DNA from: Cyclobacteriaceae bacterium
Lineage (GTDB): Bacteria > Bacteroidota > Bacteroidia > Cytophagales > Cyclobacteriaceae
Assembly: GCA_028289505.1 (NCBI GenBank)
Contig: JANQPK010000108.1
Span: forward strand, 1-17,706
Reading direction: 5' to 3'
Length of the DNA stretch: 17,706 bases
The position numbers and the translations under genes were made by a program. This document shows, piece after piece, positions 6,389-14,766 of this stretch (its first letter is position 1; every line of letters begins with the position of its first letter). Below the pieces are notes generated by a model. The model saw nothing but the letters and a program-made list of their open reading frames with translations. It had not been told where the DNA came from and made no database searches.

Positions 6389-8794
6389 TTATGCCAGTTT
6401 TAATCTCACCGCTACCAATTTCACTGCTAAAGTGGTAAAAACCACCACTGATATACTACTTAAAGGCATTAATATTGCTGCCGTCAATGGGGTCAGGTTT
6501 GCCGATACCGCGAACGAAATACCCACTACATTGTACAGGAACGAAAGCCCTATACCCATTAGAATTATATATTGTGACCAACTGGCCAGTTTCATAAATG
6601 ATCCAAGTTTTCCCAATGCGGAAGCATGCAGGATCCCATCAGATGCGGGAGTAAAGTGCTGAGGGTTTTCGGTCACTGCAATACCTACTTCACTCTTCTG
6701 CAGTGCGCCCGCATCATTTAACCCATCTCCTAACATCATCACCCGATCACCTTTATGCTGTTCAGATTCCACAAACTCCAGTTTATCCATGGGTGATTTG
6801 CTAAAGTGTAGGGAGTTGAACTCTGGAAATTGATCGATCAACAACTGCTTTTGATGGTCTTTATCACCAGATAATAGTGTCAGCTTGAATTTTTGTGCGA
6901 GATCTTTGACCATACCTGTCAATCCCCTCCGAAACTGAGACTGGTAGTAAAAACCGCCCAGTACTTGCTCATTAATAGAAACATAAGTACCTGCGATGTC
7001 TTGGGTAATATCAGAACCAATAAATGATGAACTCCCCACTTTCACTCTATGTCCGTCAATGTTTGCTGAAATCCCTCGTCCTGCTTGTTCTTGATAGTCA
7101 GTAACAGATGGTTGAGGGCTTGGATCCGGATGTAAGCTTTTTAAATGGACATTGATGCTTTGGCTAACCGGGTGGTTGGAATGCTCCGTTAATGCCAGTA
7201 CTAGTTTAGCCTGTAGATCGGACATATCTCCACTAAAAATGAGCTTGCTCTTAGCTTTGGTAAGGGTACCTGTTTTATCAAAAACTATGGTACCAATTTT
7301 GGACATTTGATCTACCACCTGGGCATTCTTAAGATACAATCGGTTTTTACCAAACTCCCTAACCGCATGCCCTAGAGTGAAAGGAGTAGCCATGGCTAAC
7401 GCACAAGGGCAAGCCACAATCAACACAGAAGTGAATACAAACAACGATTGGCTGGGATCCACCACCAGCCAATACCCGGCCGAAACCAATGCGATCAGCA
7501 TTACTACGGTAGTGAAATACTTACTTATAATATTGATCTTCAGCTGACGGGGATCATATTTTTCATCATTGAACGCCTGGTGGTTCCAAAGTTGGGTAAG
7601 GTAACTTTGAGAAACAGGTTTTGTCACCTGATAATGGGCTTTGGTTCCTGTGTGTTTGCCTCCGGCAAATATTAGTTCACCTTGGCCACGGCTTACCAGT
7701 TGTGATTCGCCACTTACGAAACTATAATCTATGGCCGCAGTCTGATCCAGTAGGATGCTATCTGCAGGTATCAATTCTTGGTGACGCACTGCAATTACAT
7801 CCTTTGGCATCAAGTCATCTACCAATACTACCTGTTCTATGCCATCTTGTAATCGATTAACCGCAAGTGGAAAGTACGACTTAAAATCGCGACTAAATGA
7901 TAAATTTTGATAGGTTTTGTGCTGAAACCATTGTCCGATTAGCAATAAGAAGAGCAATCCTGCCAAACTATCCAGATAACCCGGACCCAGCTTGAATATT
8001 ATCTCATAATAACTCCTTCCAGCTAAGGCAATGATCCCTAAAGCAATTGGTACATCAATATTTAAATATCCTTGCTTGAGACCATTTATAGCGGATCTAT
8101 AGTACCCTTGCGCACAATAGAATAAAACCGGAAAAGATAGTACCAATATAATCCAGGAGAACCAGGAGGCTAATTGGCTGTCAATTCCTAGATCCAGGCC
8201 CAGATATTCGGGAAAACTCAATAACATGATATTACCGAAACAAAATCCAGCCACTGCAATTTTGAGAATCAATTCACGATTACCGGCATGGTCCTTGTCC
8301 GATTTGCGTTGTTCCAGATTGATAGCAGGTTCATATCCAATGCTGGTCAACAAGCCAACCACCTGCTTCAAACTGATGCTACTAGGATCGTAATCGATAG
8401 ATAGCTCCCGCTCAGCCAAATTGGCTCTTGATGATAATACGCCTTGATTAAGTAATCGTAGGTTTTCTAGTAGCCATATGCAAGAGCTACAATGAATGGA
8501 TGGAATAGAGAATCTGACCTTTTCCAAATGCTCAGAAGAAAAATCCAGCAGCTTTAGAGCAATTTCGCGATTGCCCAGGTAGTCAAATTTATGTTGATCT
8601 TGTGATGTACCCGAGATACCGGGGTTGGACTCCAGGTCGTAGTAGGTAGTTAGCCCATTGGTTGAGAGTATCTGATAAACCGATTGGCAACCATGGCAAC
8701 AAAATTGTTTTTGGTCAAACCGGATTACCTCGTTCACACAGTCATCTCCACAATGAAAACATTTTATCGTTTGATCAGTACTGATCAATTCCAT
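6389..8794 (-). CDS. ccoI: CcoI/FixI-type copper-translocating P1B ATPase
   Basis: An 801-residue P-type ATPase that exports copper to the periplasmic side for cbb3 (and perhaps NosZ) assembly. The N-terminus has a zinc-finger-like cysteine set (C12-x2-C15 and C32-C33-H-G-C36), then a heavy-metal-associated domain with C102-S-S-C105. The ion-path motif CPC is at 462-464, the actuator SGES at 361-364, the phosphorylation site D506-KTGT, HP at 541-542 and the hinge GDGLND at 689-694. All catalytic residues are intact. The cysteine-rich N-terminal extension is typical of the FixI/CcoI (CtpA-like) subgroup that loads cuproenzymes, not the detoxifying CopA group. It lies 94 bases downstream of nosY, linking the two respiratory clusters. 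Confidence 0.95.
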   Translation of the reverse strand: MELISTDQTIKCFHCGDDCVNEVIRFDQKQFCCHGCQSVYQILSTNGLTTYYDLESNPGISGTSQDQHKFDYLGNREIALKLLDFSSEHLEKVRFSIPSIHCSSCIWLLENLRLLNQGVLSSRANLAERELSIDYDPSSISLKQVVGLLTSIGYEPAINLEQRKSDKDHAGNRELILKIAVAGFCFGNIMLLSFPEYLGLDLGIDSQLASWFSWIILVLSFPVLFYCAQGYYRSAINGLKQGYLNIDVPIALGIIALAGRSYYEIIFKLGPGYLDSLAGLLFLLLIGQWFQHKTYQNLSFSRDFKSYFPLAVNRLQDGIEQVVLVDDLMPKDVIAVRHQELIPADSILLDQTAAIDYSFVSGESQLVSRGQGELIFAGGKHTGTKAHYQVTKPVSQSYLTQLWNHQAFNDEKYDPRQLKINIISKYFTTVVMLIALVSAGYWLVVDPSQSLFVFTSVLIVACPCALAMATPFTLGHAVREFGKNRLYLKNAQVVDQMSKIGTIVFDKTGTLTKAKSKLIFSGDMSDLQAKLVLALTEHSNHPVSQSINVHLKSLHPDPSPQPSVTDYQEQAGRGISANIDGHRVKVGSSSFIGSDITQDIAGTYVSINEQVLGGFYYQSQFRRGLTGMVKDLAQKFKLTLLSGDKDHQKQLLIDQFPEFNSLHFSKSPMDKLEFVESEQHKGDRVMMLGDGLNDAGALQKSEVGIAVTENPQHFTPASDGILHASALGKLGSFMKLASWSQYIILMGIGLSFLYNVVGISFAVSANLTPLTAAILMPLSSISVVVFTTLAVKLVAVRLKLA
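8771..8788. promoter_or_regulatory. Perfect 18-bp palindrome in the first codons of ccoI
   Basis: TTGATCAGTACTGATCAA is exactly self-complementary and covers codons 3-8 of ccoI. It is built from the nested palindromes TGATCA, GTAC and TGATCA. The arms TTGAT/ATCAA equal FNR half sites but are eight bases apart, not four. It might be an operator downstream of the start or a hairpin limiting ribosome access; coding coincidence cannot be excluded. Confidence 0.35.
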
Positions 8795-8888
8795 ATATAT
8801 GTCTTTATCTCTTCGCGCGGTTCAAAATACGATGAAATCCTTGCTTTAACAACATTATTTTTCGGCTTTCTCAAGCAGTTAAGGTCCT

Positions 8889-9671
8889 TCAGAAGTCCTT
8901 GTTGTTGGCTTTATGTAGAATTCTAAAAATTGGAATCACCGTCCACAAACACAGTACCACAGTAGAAGCTAAATAACCCAAGTGGGTTCCGAAAAACTGC
9001 TTAAATACCGCCCCCGTATAACCCAAAAGAGCTGAGATATCCAGTTTCAATAATATCAATATTCTTGAAAGGTCAATAGGATTCAACATGGTGCCCAAAA
9101 GGGATAACTTATCTAAGGGGTATTCTTCGAATATTACCAAAGACATTAAAAATATTCCATCATAAATAACTGCCATGAATAACCACAGCAGCACCGCATA
9201 CCCAAATCCCTTAATTCTATTCTCATTATTTAATGAAATGGTGAAAGCCAAAGCAACAAAAATGAAGGTCAGAAATGCTCCTGTCAGTAGTAATAGTGAA
9301 AAATCCCAAATAGCTGCTGAATCAAATAAGCCGTAGATAACAAAAGGGATACCTACACCAAACAACAAGCTTAACGAGAGTGAAAGCGCAATTCCAAGGT
9401 ACTGGCCCAAGAATATGGAGTTTCTCTTAATCGGCTGCGCCAAAAGCAATTCGGTAAACTCCCTGGAATTATAATAATACATTACTCCGAAAATAGTGCC
9501 AATCAAAGGCACTAGTATGACAATCACGTTCATCAAGGTGATTACAGCTTTTGATAGGTCATTATTCAGGAAAAGCAGTACTAAAGCCAATATCAGGTAG
9601 AATGAAAAATAAATATAACTCCACCGGCTCCTGGCCAAATCGTAAAAGCTGTATTTTAGGATCTTAAGCAT
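8889..9671 (-). CDS. nosY: NosY, ABC transporter permease of the nos cluster
   Basis: Inner membrane protein of 260 aa with six predicted helices, among them LILALVLLFLN, ILVPLIGTIFGVMYYYNSREF, the fourth near TFIFVALAFTISL and the last near YLASTVVLCLWTVIPIF. The YYNSREFTELLLAQPIKR segment after the second helix is typical of NosY/ABC-2 permeases. I chose the ATG at 9671, which gives an 8-base overlap with nosF and a GGAAAG stretch a few bases upstream; an ATG at 9701 would add ten residues. NosF, NosY and NosD form the NosDFY complex required for maturation of the CuZ site of nitrous oxide reductase, where ATP hydrolysis by NosF drives conformational change in NosD. Confidence 0.92.
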   Translation of the reverse strand: MLKILKYSFYDLARSRWSYIYFSFYLILALVLLFLNNDLSKAVITLMNVIVILVPLIGTIFGVMYYYNSREFTELLLAQPIKRNSIFLGQYLGIALSLSLSLLFGVGIPFVIYGLFDSAAIWDFSLLLLTGAFLTFIFVALAFTISLNNENRIKGFGYAVLLWLFMAVIYDGIFLMSLVIFEEYPLDKLSLLGTMLNPIDLSRILILLKLDISALLGYTGAVFKQFFGTHLGYLASTVVLCLWTVIPIFRILHKANNKDF

Positions 9672-10371
9672 GGTTACTTTCCAATAATATAGCAATTGCA
9701 TGCTCCAAGTCAGATTGCTTGGTATCTGTTTTTAAAGTTTGAATATCACCTTTAAAGCGAATGTTACCCTCTAACAAAAACACTATTTCATCGGTCATTT
9801 CTTCCACGAAACTCATAATGTGAGAAGTAATTAGTATGGTTTTTCCTTTCTGTTTTTCTTCTAGGATTAATTCTTTCAATTGAATCATAGCCAGCGGGTC
9901 AAGTCCTGCGGTGGGTTCATCCAGGATCATAATAGGGCTATCAAACATGAAGGTCAACAGGATATTTACCTTCTGTTTGGTGCCACCGGACAAGTTACCC
10001 AGCTTGATATCCAAGTAAGGTTGGAGCGCAAATTGTTCAATTAGTCTTGCTTCTTTTTCTGTTTTTCCTCTGAGATCTTTGATCATACGAATCAGCTCTC
10101 TGACCTTCAGGTTGGACGGGAAATTGGCTATCTGAGGTAAGTAATCAATTTGTTTTCTGTAGTCAGAAGTCTTTTTTACATCCTTCCCTAAAACCCGGAT
10201 ATCTCCTTTATCAGGAATTACCATGCGAAGAATGGACTTGATCAGAGTGGTCTTACCAGAGCCATTGGGTCCCAGTATGGCAAAAATTCCCGGTTCCGTG
10301 ATATTTAAGTGGAGATCTGACAAGACCACGTTCTTATTGAACTGTTTGTGCAAACCAACTACCTCAATCAT
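9664..10371 (-). CDS. nosF: NosF, ABC transporter ATPase of the nos cluster
   Basis: A 235-residue cytoplasmic ATPase. Walker A is GPNGSGKTT (34-42), the Q-loop glutamine is in YLPQ (Q80), the signature is LSGGTKQK (127-134), Walker B is IMILDE (147-152) and the switch histidine is H184 in ITSHIM. All motifs are intact. The ATG at 10371 overlaps the nosD TGA (ATGA), and its own stop overlaps the start of nosY, so nosD, nosF and nosY are translationally coupled in the order expected for the NosDFY maturation complex. On sequence alone it would be a generic ABC-2 type ATPase; the neighbours give the specific name. Confidence 0.94.
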   Translation of the reverse strand: MIEVVGLHKQFNKNVVLSDLHLNITEPGIFAILGPNGSGKTTLIKSILRMVIPDKGDIRVLGKDVKKTSDYRKQIDYLPQIANFPSNLKVRELIRMIKDLRGKTEKEARLIEQFALQPYLDIKLGNLSGGTKQKVNILLTFMFDSPIMILDEPTAGLDPLAMIQLKELILEEKQKGKTILITSHIMSFVEEMTDEIVFLLEGNIRFKGDIQTLKTDTKQSDLEHAIAILLESNHA

Positions 10372-11606
10372 ATCGCTTTCATCAAGGGGTTCTTGTCTAC
10401 CAGTTCGTCTGGGGTAAAAACAGGGGATACTTTTTCAGAAAAATCTAGAATGTCAATAAACAAACTTCTCAGTAATACAATGGTTTCAGGAGTCCTGTTC
10501 ACAATGTATGAAAACAACTTTACCGGACGGTAAGGAACATCTCCAACTCCATCTTGATCCAGATCGTAGCCGCTGTACTTGCTCCAGTAATTGCCATCGA
10601 ACAAATTGTCATTAATACGGCTATTGTAAGAGACATCAAAAGAGTTATTCAAAAAATGATTGCCTCTAAACAAATTCTTATAACATGCTCCTCTTACCTT
10701 TATGGCCCAACCATTGCTCCTGAATTCATTGTTCAAATAGTTAACCCGGTTCGCTCCTTCTACACTTATAGCGACGGTATTATTGTTGAACAAATTATTT
10801 TCAATCTCAAGGTCATTGATCTCCTTTAGCAGTAATCCAAATGACGCTGTTCCCCAATTATCCTTAAACAAATTGTGGTACATTTTGATGTATTTGGAAA
10901 ACATAACCGCAACTCCTGCACCATTATTTTCAAACTCATTATCCGTATAAATATCATTGTTTGAGAACATAAAGTGTAAACCGTATCTGAGATTCTTACG
11001 GCTGATATTTTCGGTTACGGTAATGGTATCTGCAAATTCAAGATAGATCCCATCTCTTACTCCCTCTACTATATTATTAGCAATCAGAACATTATGGGAG
11101 TACCAAAGATGAATCCCATTCCCTGAATTATATTCATCTTTGGCATCGCCGATAATCTTATTGTGGTAGATTTTTCCTTTACGCGATTTCTCTAAAAAGA
11201 TACCAAAGAACAACTTTTCCAAAACCACATTTTGGATAATAAAATCTGAGCTCTTAACCACTCTAATAGCCGCATGATCAGAGGTATAGCTAGTGCCTAC
11301 ATTGATAATGAAAAGACCATCAATGGTAACGCTGTCCGCAACAATTCGAAGAATTTCACCCTGGTCCTCTCCATCAATCACCGGGTAGTCTTCACCAACA
11401 ATGGTCAATGGTTTATCTACCAACAAATTGTATTCCTTGTAGGTGCCTTTCTTTATCCAGATGGTATCGCCGGGATCAGCAGTGGTAATAGCTCGTTGAA
11501 TGCTTTTAATCGGGCAGAGCTCACACACCTCTATTCCCATAGCTGAAACCTTCAGCAACAGCAAAGAAAAAGTGGTTAGTATAAAGTGAACTCTGTTAAT
11601 CGACAT
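10368..11606 (-). CDS. nosD: NosD, periplasmic beta-helix copper-centre maturation protein
   Basis: A 412-residue exported protein. Residues 1-23 are a Sec signal peptide (basic start, LTTFSLLLLKVSAMG). The mature protein is a right-handed parallel beta-helix of the NosD/CASH type, visible as many short repeats with asparagines at turns (for example around residues 170-190, 210-240 and 260-330). It ends with an acidic DLDQDGVGDVPY motif, then a C-terminal helix-like tail, as in other NosD proteins. NosD binds the NosFY transporter and NosZ and is needed to assemble the four-copper CuZ site. It starts 49 bases after nosL. Length and repeat layout are normal. Confidence 0.94.
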   Translation of the reverse strand: MSINRVHFILTTFSLLLLKVSAMGIEVCELCPIKSIQRAITTADPGDTIWIKKGTYKEYNLLVDKPLTIVGEDYPVIDGEDQGEILRIVADSVTIDGLFIINVGTSYTSDHAAIRVVKSSDFIIQNVVLEKLFFGIFLEKSRKGKIYHNKIIGDAKDEYNSGNGIHLWYSHNVLIANNIVEGVRDGIYLEFADTITVTENISRKNLRYGLHFMFSNNDIYTDNEFENNGAGVAVMFSKYIKMYHNLFKDNWGTASFGLLLKEINDLEIENNLFNNNTVAISVEGANRVNYLNNEFRSNGWAIKVRGACYKNLFRGNHFLNNSFDVSYNSRINDNLFDGNYWSKYSGYDLDQDGVGDVPYRPVKLFSYIVNRTPETIVLLRSLFIDILDFSEKVSPVFTPDELVDKNPLMKAI

Positions 11607-11655
11607 TTGACAATCATTTGACCGTCCAAGTTAACATACCTTAGCTGGTGACGGC

Positions 11656-12099
11656 TTATTTTTTAAAATGCTGCTGTAACTGCTCCCAACTGTATAATGC
11701 TCCGCCTTTTTCTTCTTTCAGTTGGTTGGCTTTGGCATTAGTCTTAAAAGCAGTTAAAAAAGCCCCCATGGGACTTGGCAACGCTTCACTAATCAGAAAT
11801 ACGGCATCTTTCATAGGTACAAAAGCCTCGGGGGTTTCAAAATGATTGGTAAATAGCAGATAACCTTCATTATTTTCTAAATCGTTATGATAACGAATTA
11901 AGCATTCAGCCGCATCAAATTTGAAAACCTTACCCTTATCGGTAACTATCTGCGCTCCATGAATCTTGTCCACTATAGTCATCCTACAATAATGGCAAGT
12001 ATCTTCTCCGTACACGATGGGCTTTGGACTCTTGCTACAAGAGTTTAAGCCAATGATACCTAGCACCAACAGACTGTATAGGGATGTGGATGGAAACAA
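11656..12099 (-). CDS. nosL: NosL, copper-chaperone lipoprotein
   Basis: A 147-residue lipoprotein with the NosL signature. The lipobox cysteine is C21 (GLNSC), followed by a CHYCRM motif (C35, C38, M40), the likely Cu(I)-binding set, and the FDAAECLIRY segment characteristic of the family. NosL binds Cu(I) and delivers it to apo-NosZ via NosD. The start is unusual: no in-frame ATG is found, and the best candidate is TTG at 12099, one base after the stop of the previous gene. From there the signal lacks a basic N-terminus; an ATT or ATC a few codons earlier would add a lysine (QKII) and cannot be excluded. Confidence 0.92.
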   Translation of the reverse strand: MFPSTSLYSLLVLGIIGLNSCSKSPKPIVYGEDTCHYCRMTIVDKIHGAQIVTDKGKVFKFDAAECLIRYHNDLENNEGYLLFTNHFETPEAFVPMKDAVFLISEALPSPMGAFLTAFKTNAKANQLKEEKGGALYSWEQLQQHFKK

Positions 12100-12100
12100 A

Positions 12101-12718
12101 CTAATGATTTTCTGGTTTTGTGGACCTTTTTCCCATCCAAAAGGCGGCCAATGTACACATCATCCCTATCCACAACAAAATACCACCAGTTCTCGGATAA
12201 GAATATGCATCGAAGTTAAGCAGCTTCTTGTGGCCAAATAATGGTGGATTGTATTTCATAGGGGTTCCATCAGGATTAACCAATTTCATGATGGCGTTAG
12301 GATCTAAGTCTGTGCCGTAATCAACCAGCCAAAGATTGAAATCATATACTCCCAGGACTCCCAGCACACTCATCAGGATAAACCAAACCAAAAACCAATT
12401 GGGAGAGGCTTTTTTATATAGTCCTAATAAGCCAATCCCAATACCTAAAACGGACATGATAACAGCAACAATAGGAAACACGGTAAACTCCCACATGTCT
12501 TCCGGTTTAGGCAAGGTTTTCATTCCGATGTAGTGATTCAAACCATCAATGTTTTGAAGGTCAAATTCGTTCTGCCCCTTGAGGCCATTAATGTAAATGT
12601 CAATACCCAGGGGATCAGGATACTGAGGGGCTCCTAAACGGATGTTCCACATGGGAAAAATAAATAGGCCCAGTACCAAGACAGAGCCTATAATCATCAA
12701 AATACTCGCGTTTTTCAT
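12101..12718 (-). CDS. Unnamed four-helix membrane protein between nosZ and nosL
   Basis: I recognise this only as a protein that accompanies nosZ in Bacteroidota-type clade II clusters; no function is known to me. It has 205 aa, with helices near residues 5-25, 79-101, 108-128 and 178-195. A periplasmic-size loop (about 26-75) contains the PMWNIRLGAPQYPDPLGIDIYI segment's core PQYPDPLG and the acidic NIDGLNHYIGM stretch. A second loop (about 129-175) contains NPPLFGHKKLLNFDAYSYPRTG. Histidines and methionines in both loops (HYIGM, GHKK) could bind copper or heme, but no CxxC or CxxCH is present. It follows nosZ after a 65-base gap with a stem-loop and is almost fused to nosL (one-base gap), suggesting a role in NosZ assembly or electron supply. 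Confidence 0.8.
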   Translation of the reverse strand: MKNASILMIIGSVLVLGLFIFPMWNIRLGAPQYPDPLGIDIYINGLKGQNEFDLQNIDGLNHYIGMKTLPKPEDMWEFTVFPIVAVIMSVLGIGIGLLGLYKKASPNWFLVWFILMSVLGVLGVYDFNLWLVDYGTDLDPNAIMKLVNPDGTPMKYNPPLFGHKKLLNFDAYSYPRTGGILLWIGMMCTLAAFWMGKRSTKPENH

Positions 12719-12731
12719 GCTACCTTTATTT

Positions 12732-12778
12732 AGGTACCACCAGTACTGAAGTGGTTACTCCAGTACTGGTATTTACCT
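12732..12778 (-). other. Intercistronic stem-loop between nosZ and the next gene
   Basis: Left arm AGGTA + CCAGTACTG (12732-12736, 12740-12748) pairs with right arm CAGTACTGG + TACCT (12761-12769, 12774-12778). The arms enclose a 12-base loop and a small internal loop (CCA against TATT). No T-run follows on the minus strand, so this is not a classic terminator. It may protect the 3' end of nosZ mRNA or lower expression of downstream genes. Confidence 0.6.
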
Positions 12779-12783
12779 CAAAG

Positions 12784-14742
12784 TTAATCTCCTACCGACC
12801 AGCTTAATTCAACATTAGCATTGGCGGGTGAAACCCTTACGTATCCCTGCATTTCCTGGTGTAGCGCCGAACAGAAATCTGTACAGTAGAATGGCCATAC
12901 CCCAACTGCTTTTGGTTCCCAAAGAGAAGTTTTGGTTTGCCCTGGCATAACCAGTATTTCTGAAGTTCCCTGTCCAATCATAGCGAAGCCATGTGGCACA
13001 TCAAAATCTTGCTCGTGATTGGTAATGTGGAAATACACTTTGTCCCCAACTTTGATACCCTCAATGTTATCAGGTGTAAAGTGGCTTCTTATGGTTGACA
13101 TGTAAACATGAACATCTTTTCCGTTGCGCTCAACCTTGGCCTCTGAAGGGTTATTGATGCCATAAGGGTGCTTGTTTTCATCCAACCGGTATATTTTCTT
13201 AGAATTCTCTACCAGTAATTCAGCATCGCAACCTGCGGCATAGTGAGGTTCTCCATGAGTAGGAAAATCATAAAGTAACTGCATTTTTTCACCTGAGATG
13301 TCATAGATCTGTGCAGAGTGCTCCATTTCAGGCCCAGTTGGCAGATATCGGTCTTTGGTGATTTTGTTCATGGCTACCAGATACTTCCCATGAGGTTTCC
13401 TAGAGTTACCACCGGGTATCATTAGGTGCCCTACGGAATAGAAAGTAGGTTGTCGGTCGACCACTTCCCAAGTACCCAGTTTCCACTTCACTACTTCAGA
13501 AGAGATAAAAAAGGTGGTATAAGCATTGCCCCTACCGTCAAATTCGGTATGTAAAGGTCCGAGTCCACCGCTTTTGACCTGACCCGCCATCACGTCTTCA
13601 AATTTTAAGATTGGAATGCCGTAAGCCTCGCCATCAAACTTTTCTTGCTCAATAGCAGTAAGCATTTTGTCGAATGAGTGCACCGTCAGGTCCGCAGATA
13701 ATTTTCCACTACCAATGATATATTGTCCAGTGGGATCTACATCACAACCATGGGGAGATTTGGGGGTGGGCAGTAGGTAAACAGCTCCAGGAACATCAGA
13801 CGGATCCACCGTCAAGACTTCAGTTTTGATAGTGGAAGTAGCCATATGTGTAGCTTCATCATACACATTATGCGCATATTTGGTAGGCACGGTAGTACCT
13901 CCACCATTGTTTACGAACTCTTCTATTTTCTTCCAATTTACCGCAGCAATAAAGTCTTTATCGTTTTGAGAGGCGTTAACTTCCAATAAAGTACTAGCTT
14001 CTTCGGTATTGTAAGTGGAAAAGAAGAACCAGCCATGAGATTTATCTCTTCCGGGATGGGATAAATCGTAGTTAAAACCAGGCATCAACAATTGAAACTT
14101 GATGTCTAAATGTCCATGTTCTGGCTCTACTGAAATAAAAGTCAATGCTCCTTTAAAGTTGCCCTTGTATTCATTGATTGGCATATCTCTTTGTGGCACC
14201 GGAACAGCAAACCGCGTCCCTGCCACCACATATTCTGTGTTTTCTGTAATGAAGGAGGAACTATGGTTACCCGCACTATTCGGTACCTCAATGATTTCTT
14301 CAGTCTCAAAAGTACTGAGATTAATACGGGCTATACGAGGCGTATTATTGCCGTTGGCAAAAATCCATCTTCCATCTAATTCGCCATTTGTCTGTGAAAT
14401 ATCGGGGTGGTGCAAATCATCCCATGGTACAAATCCGAATGAAGTGTTCAGCATGGGTTTGGTTTCCTCGGAGTATCCGTAACCTGAAGTTGGAAATTGA
14501 GAGAATACAGGAATCTCTTTAAACATTCTTCCGGTAGGCAAACCGTACACAGTCAAGTTTCCACTATACCCTCCAGATAAAAATCCGTACTGCTCATCCC
14601 GCTCTCCGGGAGCTACGTACACCTTTTCGGCAATACTGCTGTTCAATGCTCCGTTCCTCTGAGAATCTCCTAGGTTACCGCAACTCACTATCAACATGGA
14701 ACCAACTAGTACTGCAGCGATATTTAATGTTGTAGTTTTCAT
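12784..14742 (-). CDS. nosZ: Nitrous oxide reductase NosZ, clade II (Sec/lipoprotein type)
   Basis: The catalytic enzyme that reduces N2O to N2, 652 aa. The N-terminus is a lipoprotein-like Sec signal (hydrophobic 8-20, lipobox IVS-C21) without a twin-arginine motif, which marks clade II. The beta-propeller domain shows the seven CuZ histidines: H111-H112 (DDLHHPD), H160, H331 (SPHGCD), H398 (GPLHTEFDGRGNAYTT), H451 (KPHGKYLVAMNK) and H500 (EPHYAAG). The C-terminal cupredoxin domain carries the CuA site: H584 (VPHGF), C620, C624, H628 and M631 in CTDFCSALHQEM. Position 622 is aspartate where clade I has tryptophan, as in other clade II enzymes. All metal ligands are intact, so the enzyme should be active. 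It follows the fasciclin gene by 24 bases. Confidence 0.98.
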   Translation of the reverse strand: MKTTTLNIAAVLVGSMLIVSCGNLGDSQRNGALNSSIAEKVYVAPGERDEQYGFLSGGYSGNLTVYGLPTGRMFKEIPVFSQFPTSGYGYSEETKPMLNTSFGFVPWDDLHHPDISQTNGELDGRWIFANGNNTPRIARINLSTFETEEIIEVPNSAGNHSSSFITENTEYVVAGTRFAVPVPQRDMPINEYKGNFKGALTFISVEPEHGHLDIKFQLLMPGFNYDLSHPGRDKSHGWFFFSTYNTEEASTLLEVNASQNDKDFIAAVNWKKIEEFVNNGGGTTVPTKYAHNVYDEATHMATSTIKTEVLTVDPSDVPGAVYLLPTPKSPHGCDVDPTGQYIIGSGKLSADLTVHSFDKMLTAIEQEKFDGEAYGIPILKFEDVMAGQVKSGGLGPLHTEFDGRGNAYTTFFISSEVVKWKLGTWEVVDRQPTFYSVGHLMIPGGNSRKPHGKYLVAMNKITKDRYLPTGPEMEHSAQIYDISGEKMQLLYDFPTHGEPHYAAGCDAELLVENSKKIYRLDENKHPYGINNPSEAKVERNGKDVHVYMSTIRSHFTPDNIEGIKVGDKVYFHITNHEQDFDVPHGFAMIGQGTSEILVMPGQTKTSLWEPKAVGVWPFYCTDFCSALHQEMQGYVRVSPANANVELSWSVGD

Positions 14743-14766
14743 TTTAAATTGGTCTATATGTTTTGG

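Noticed and set aside
9672..9701. Longer NosY start at 9701
   Set aside because: The ATG at 9671 has a purine-rich stretch upstream and gives the usual NosY N-terminus; the extra ten residues look like translated nosF end.
11607..11655. CCGTC/GACGG inverted repeat between nosL and nosD as a terminator
   Set aside because: Five-base arms with a loop of more than 20 bases and no T-run; nosD must be transcribed with the rest.
14099..14482. 127-codon open frame on the plus strand inside nosZ
   Set aside because: It is antisense to the strongly conserved nosZ and its translation has no recognisable domain; a frame shadow.
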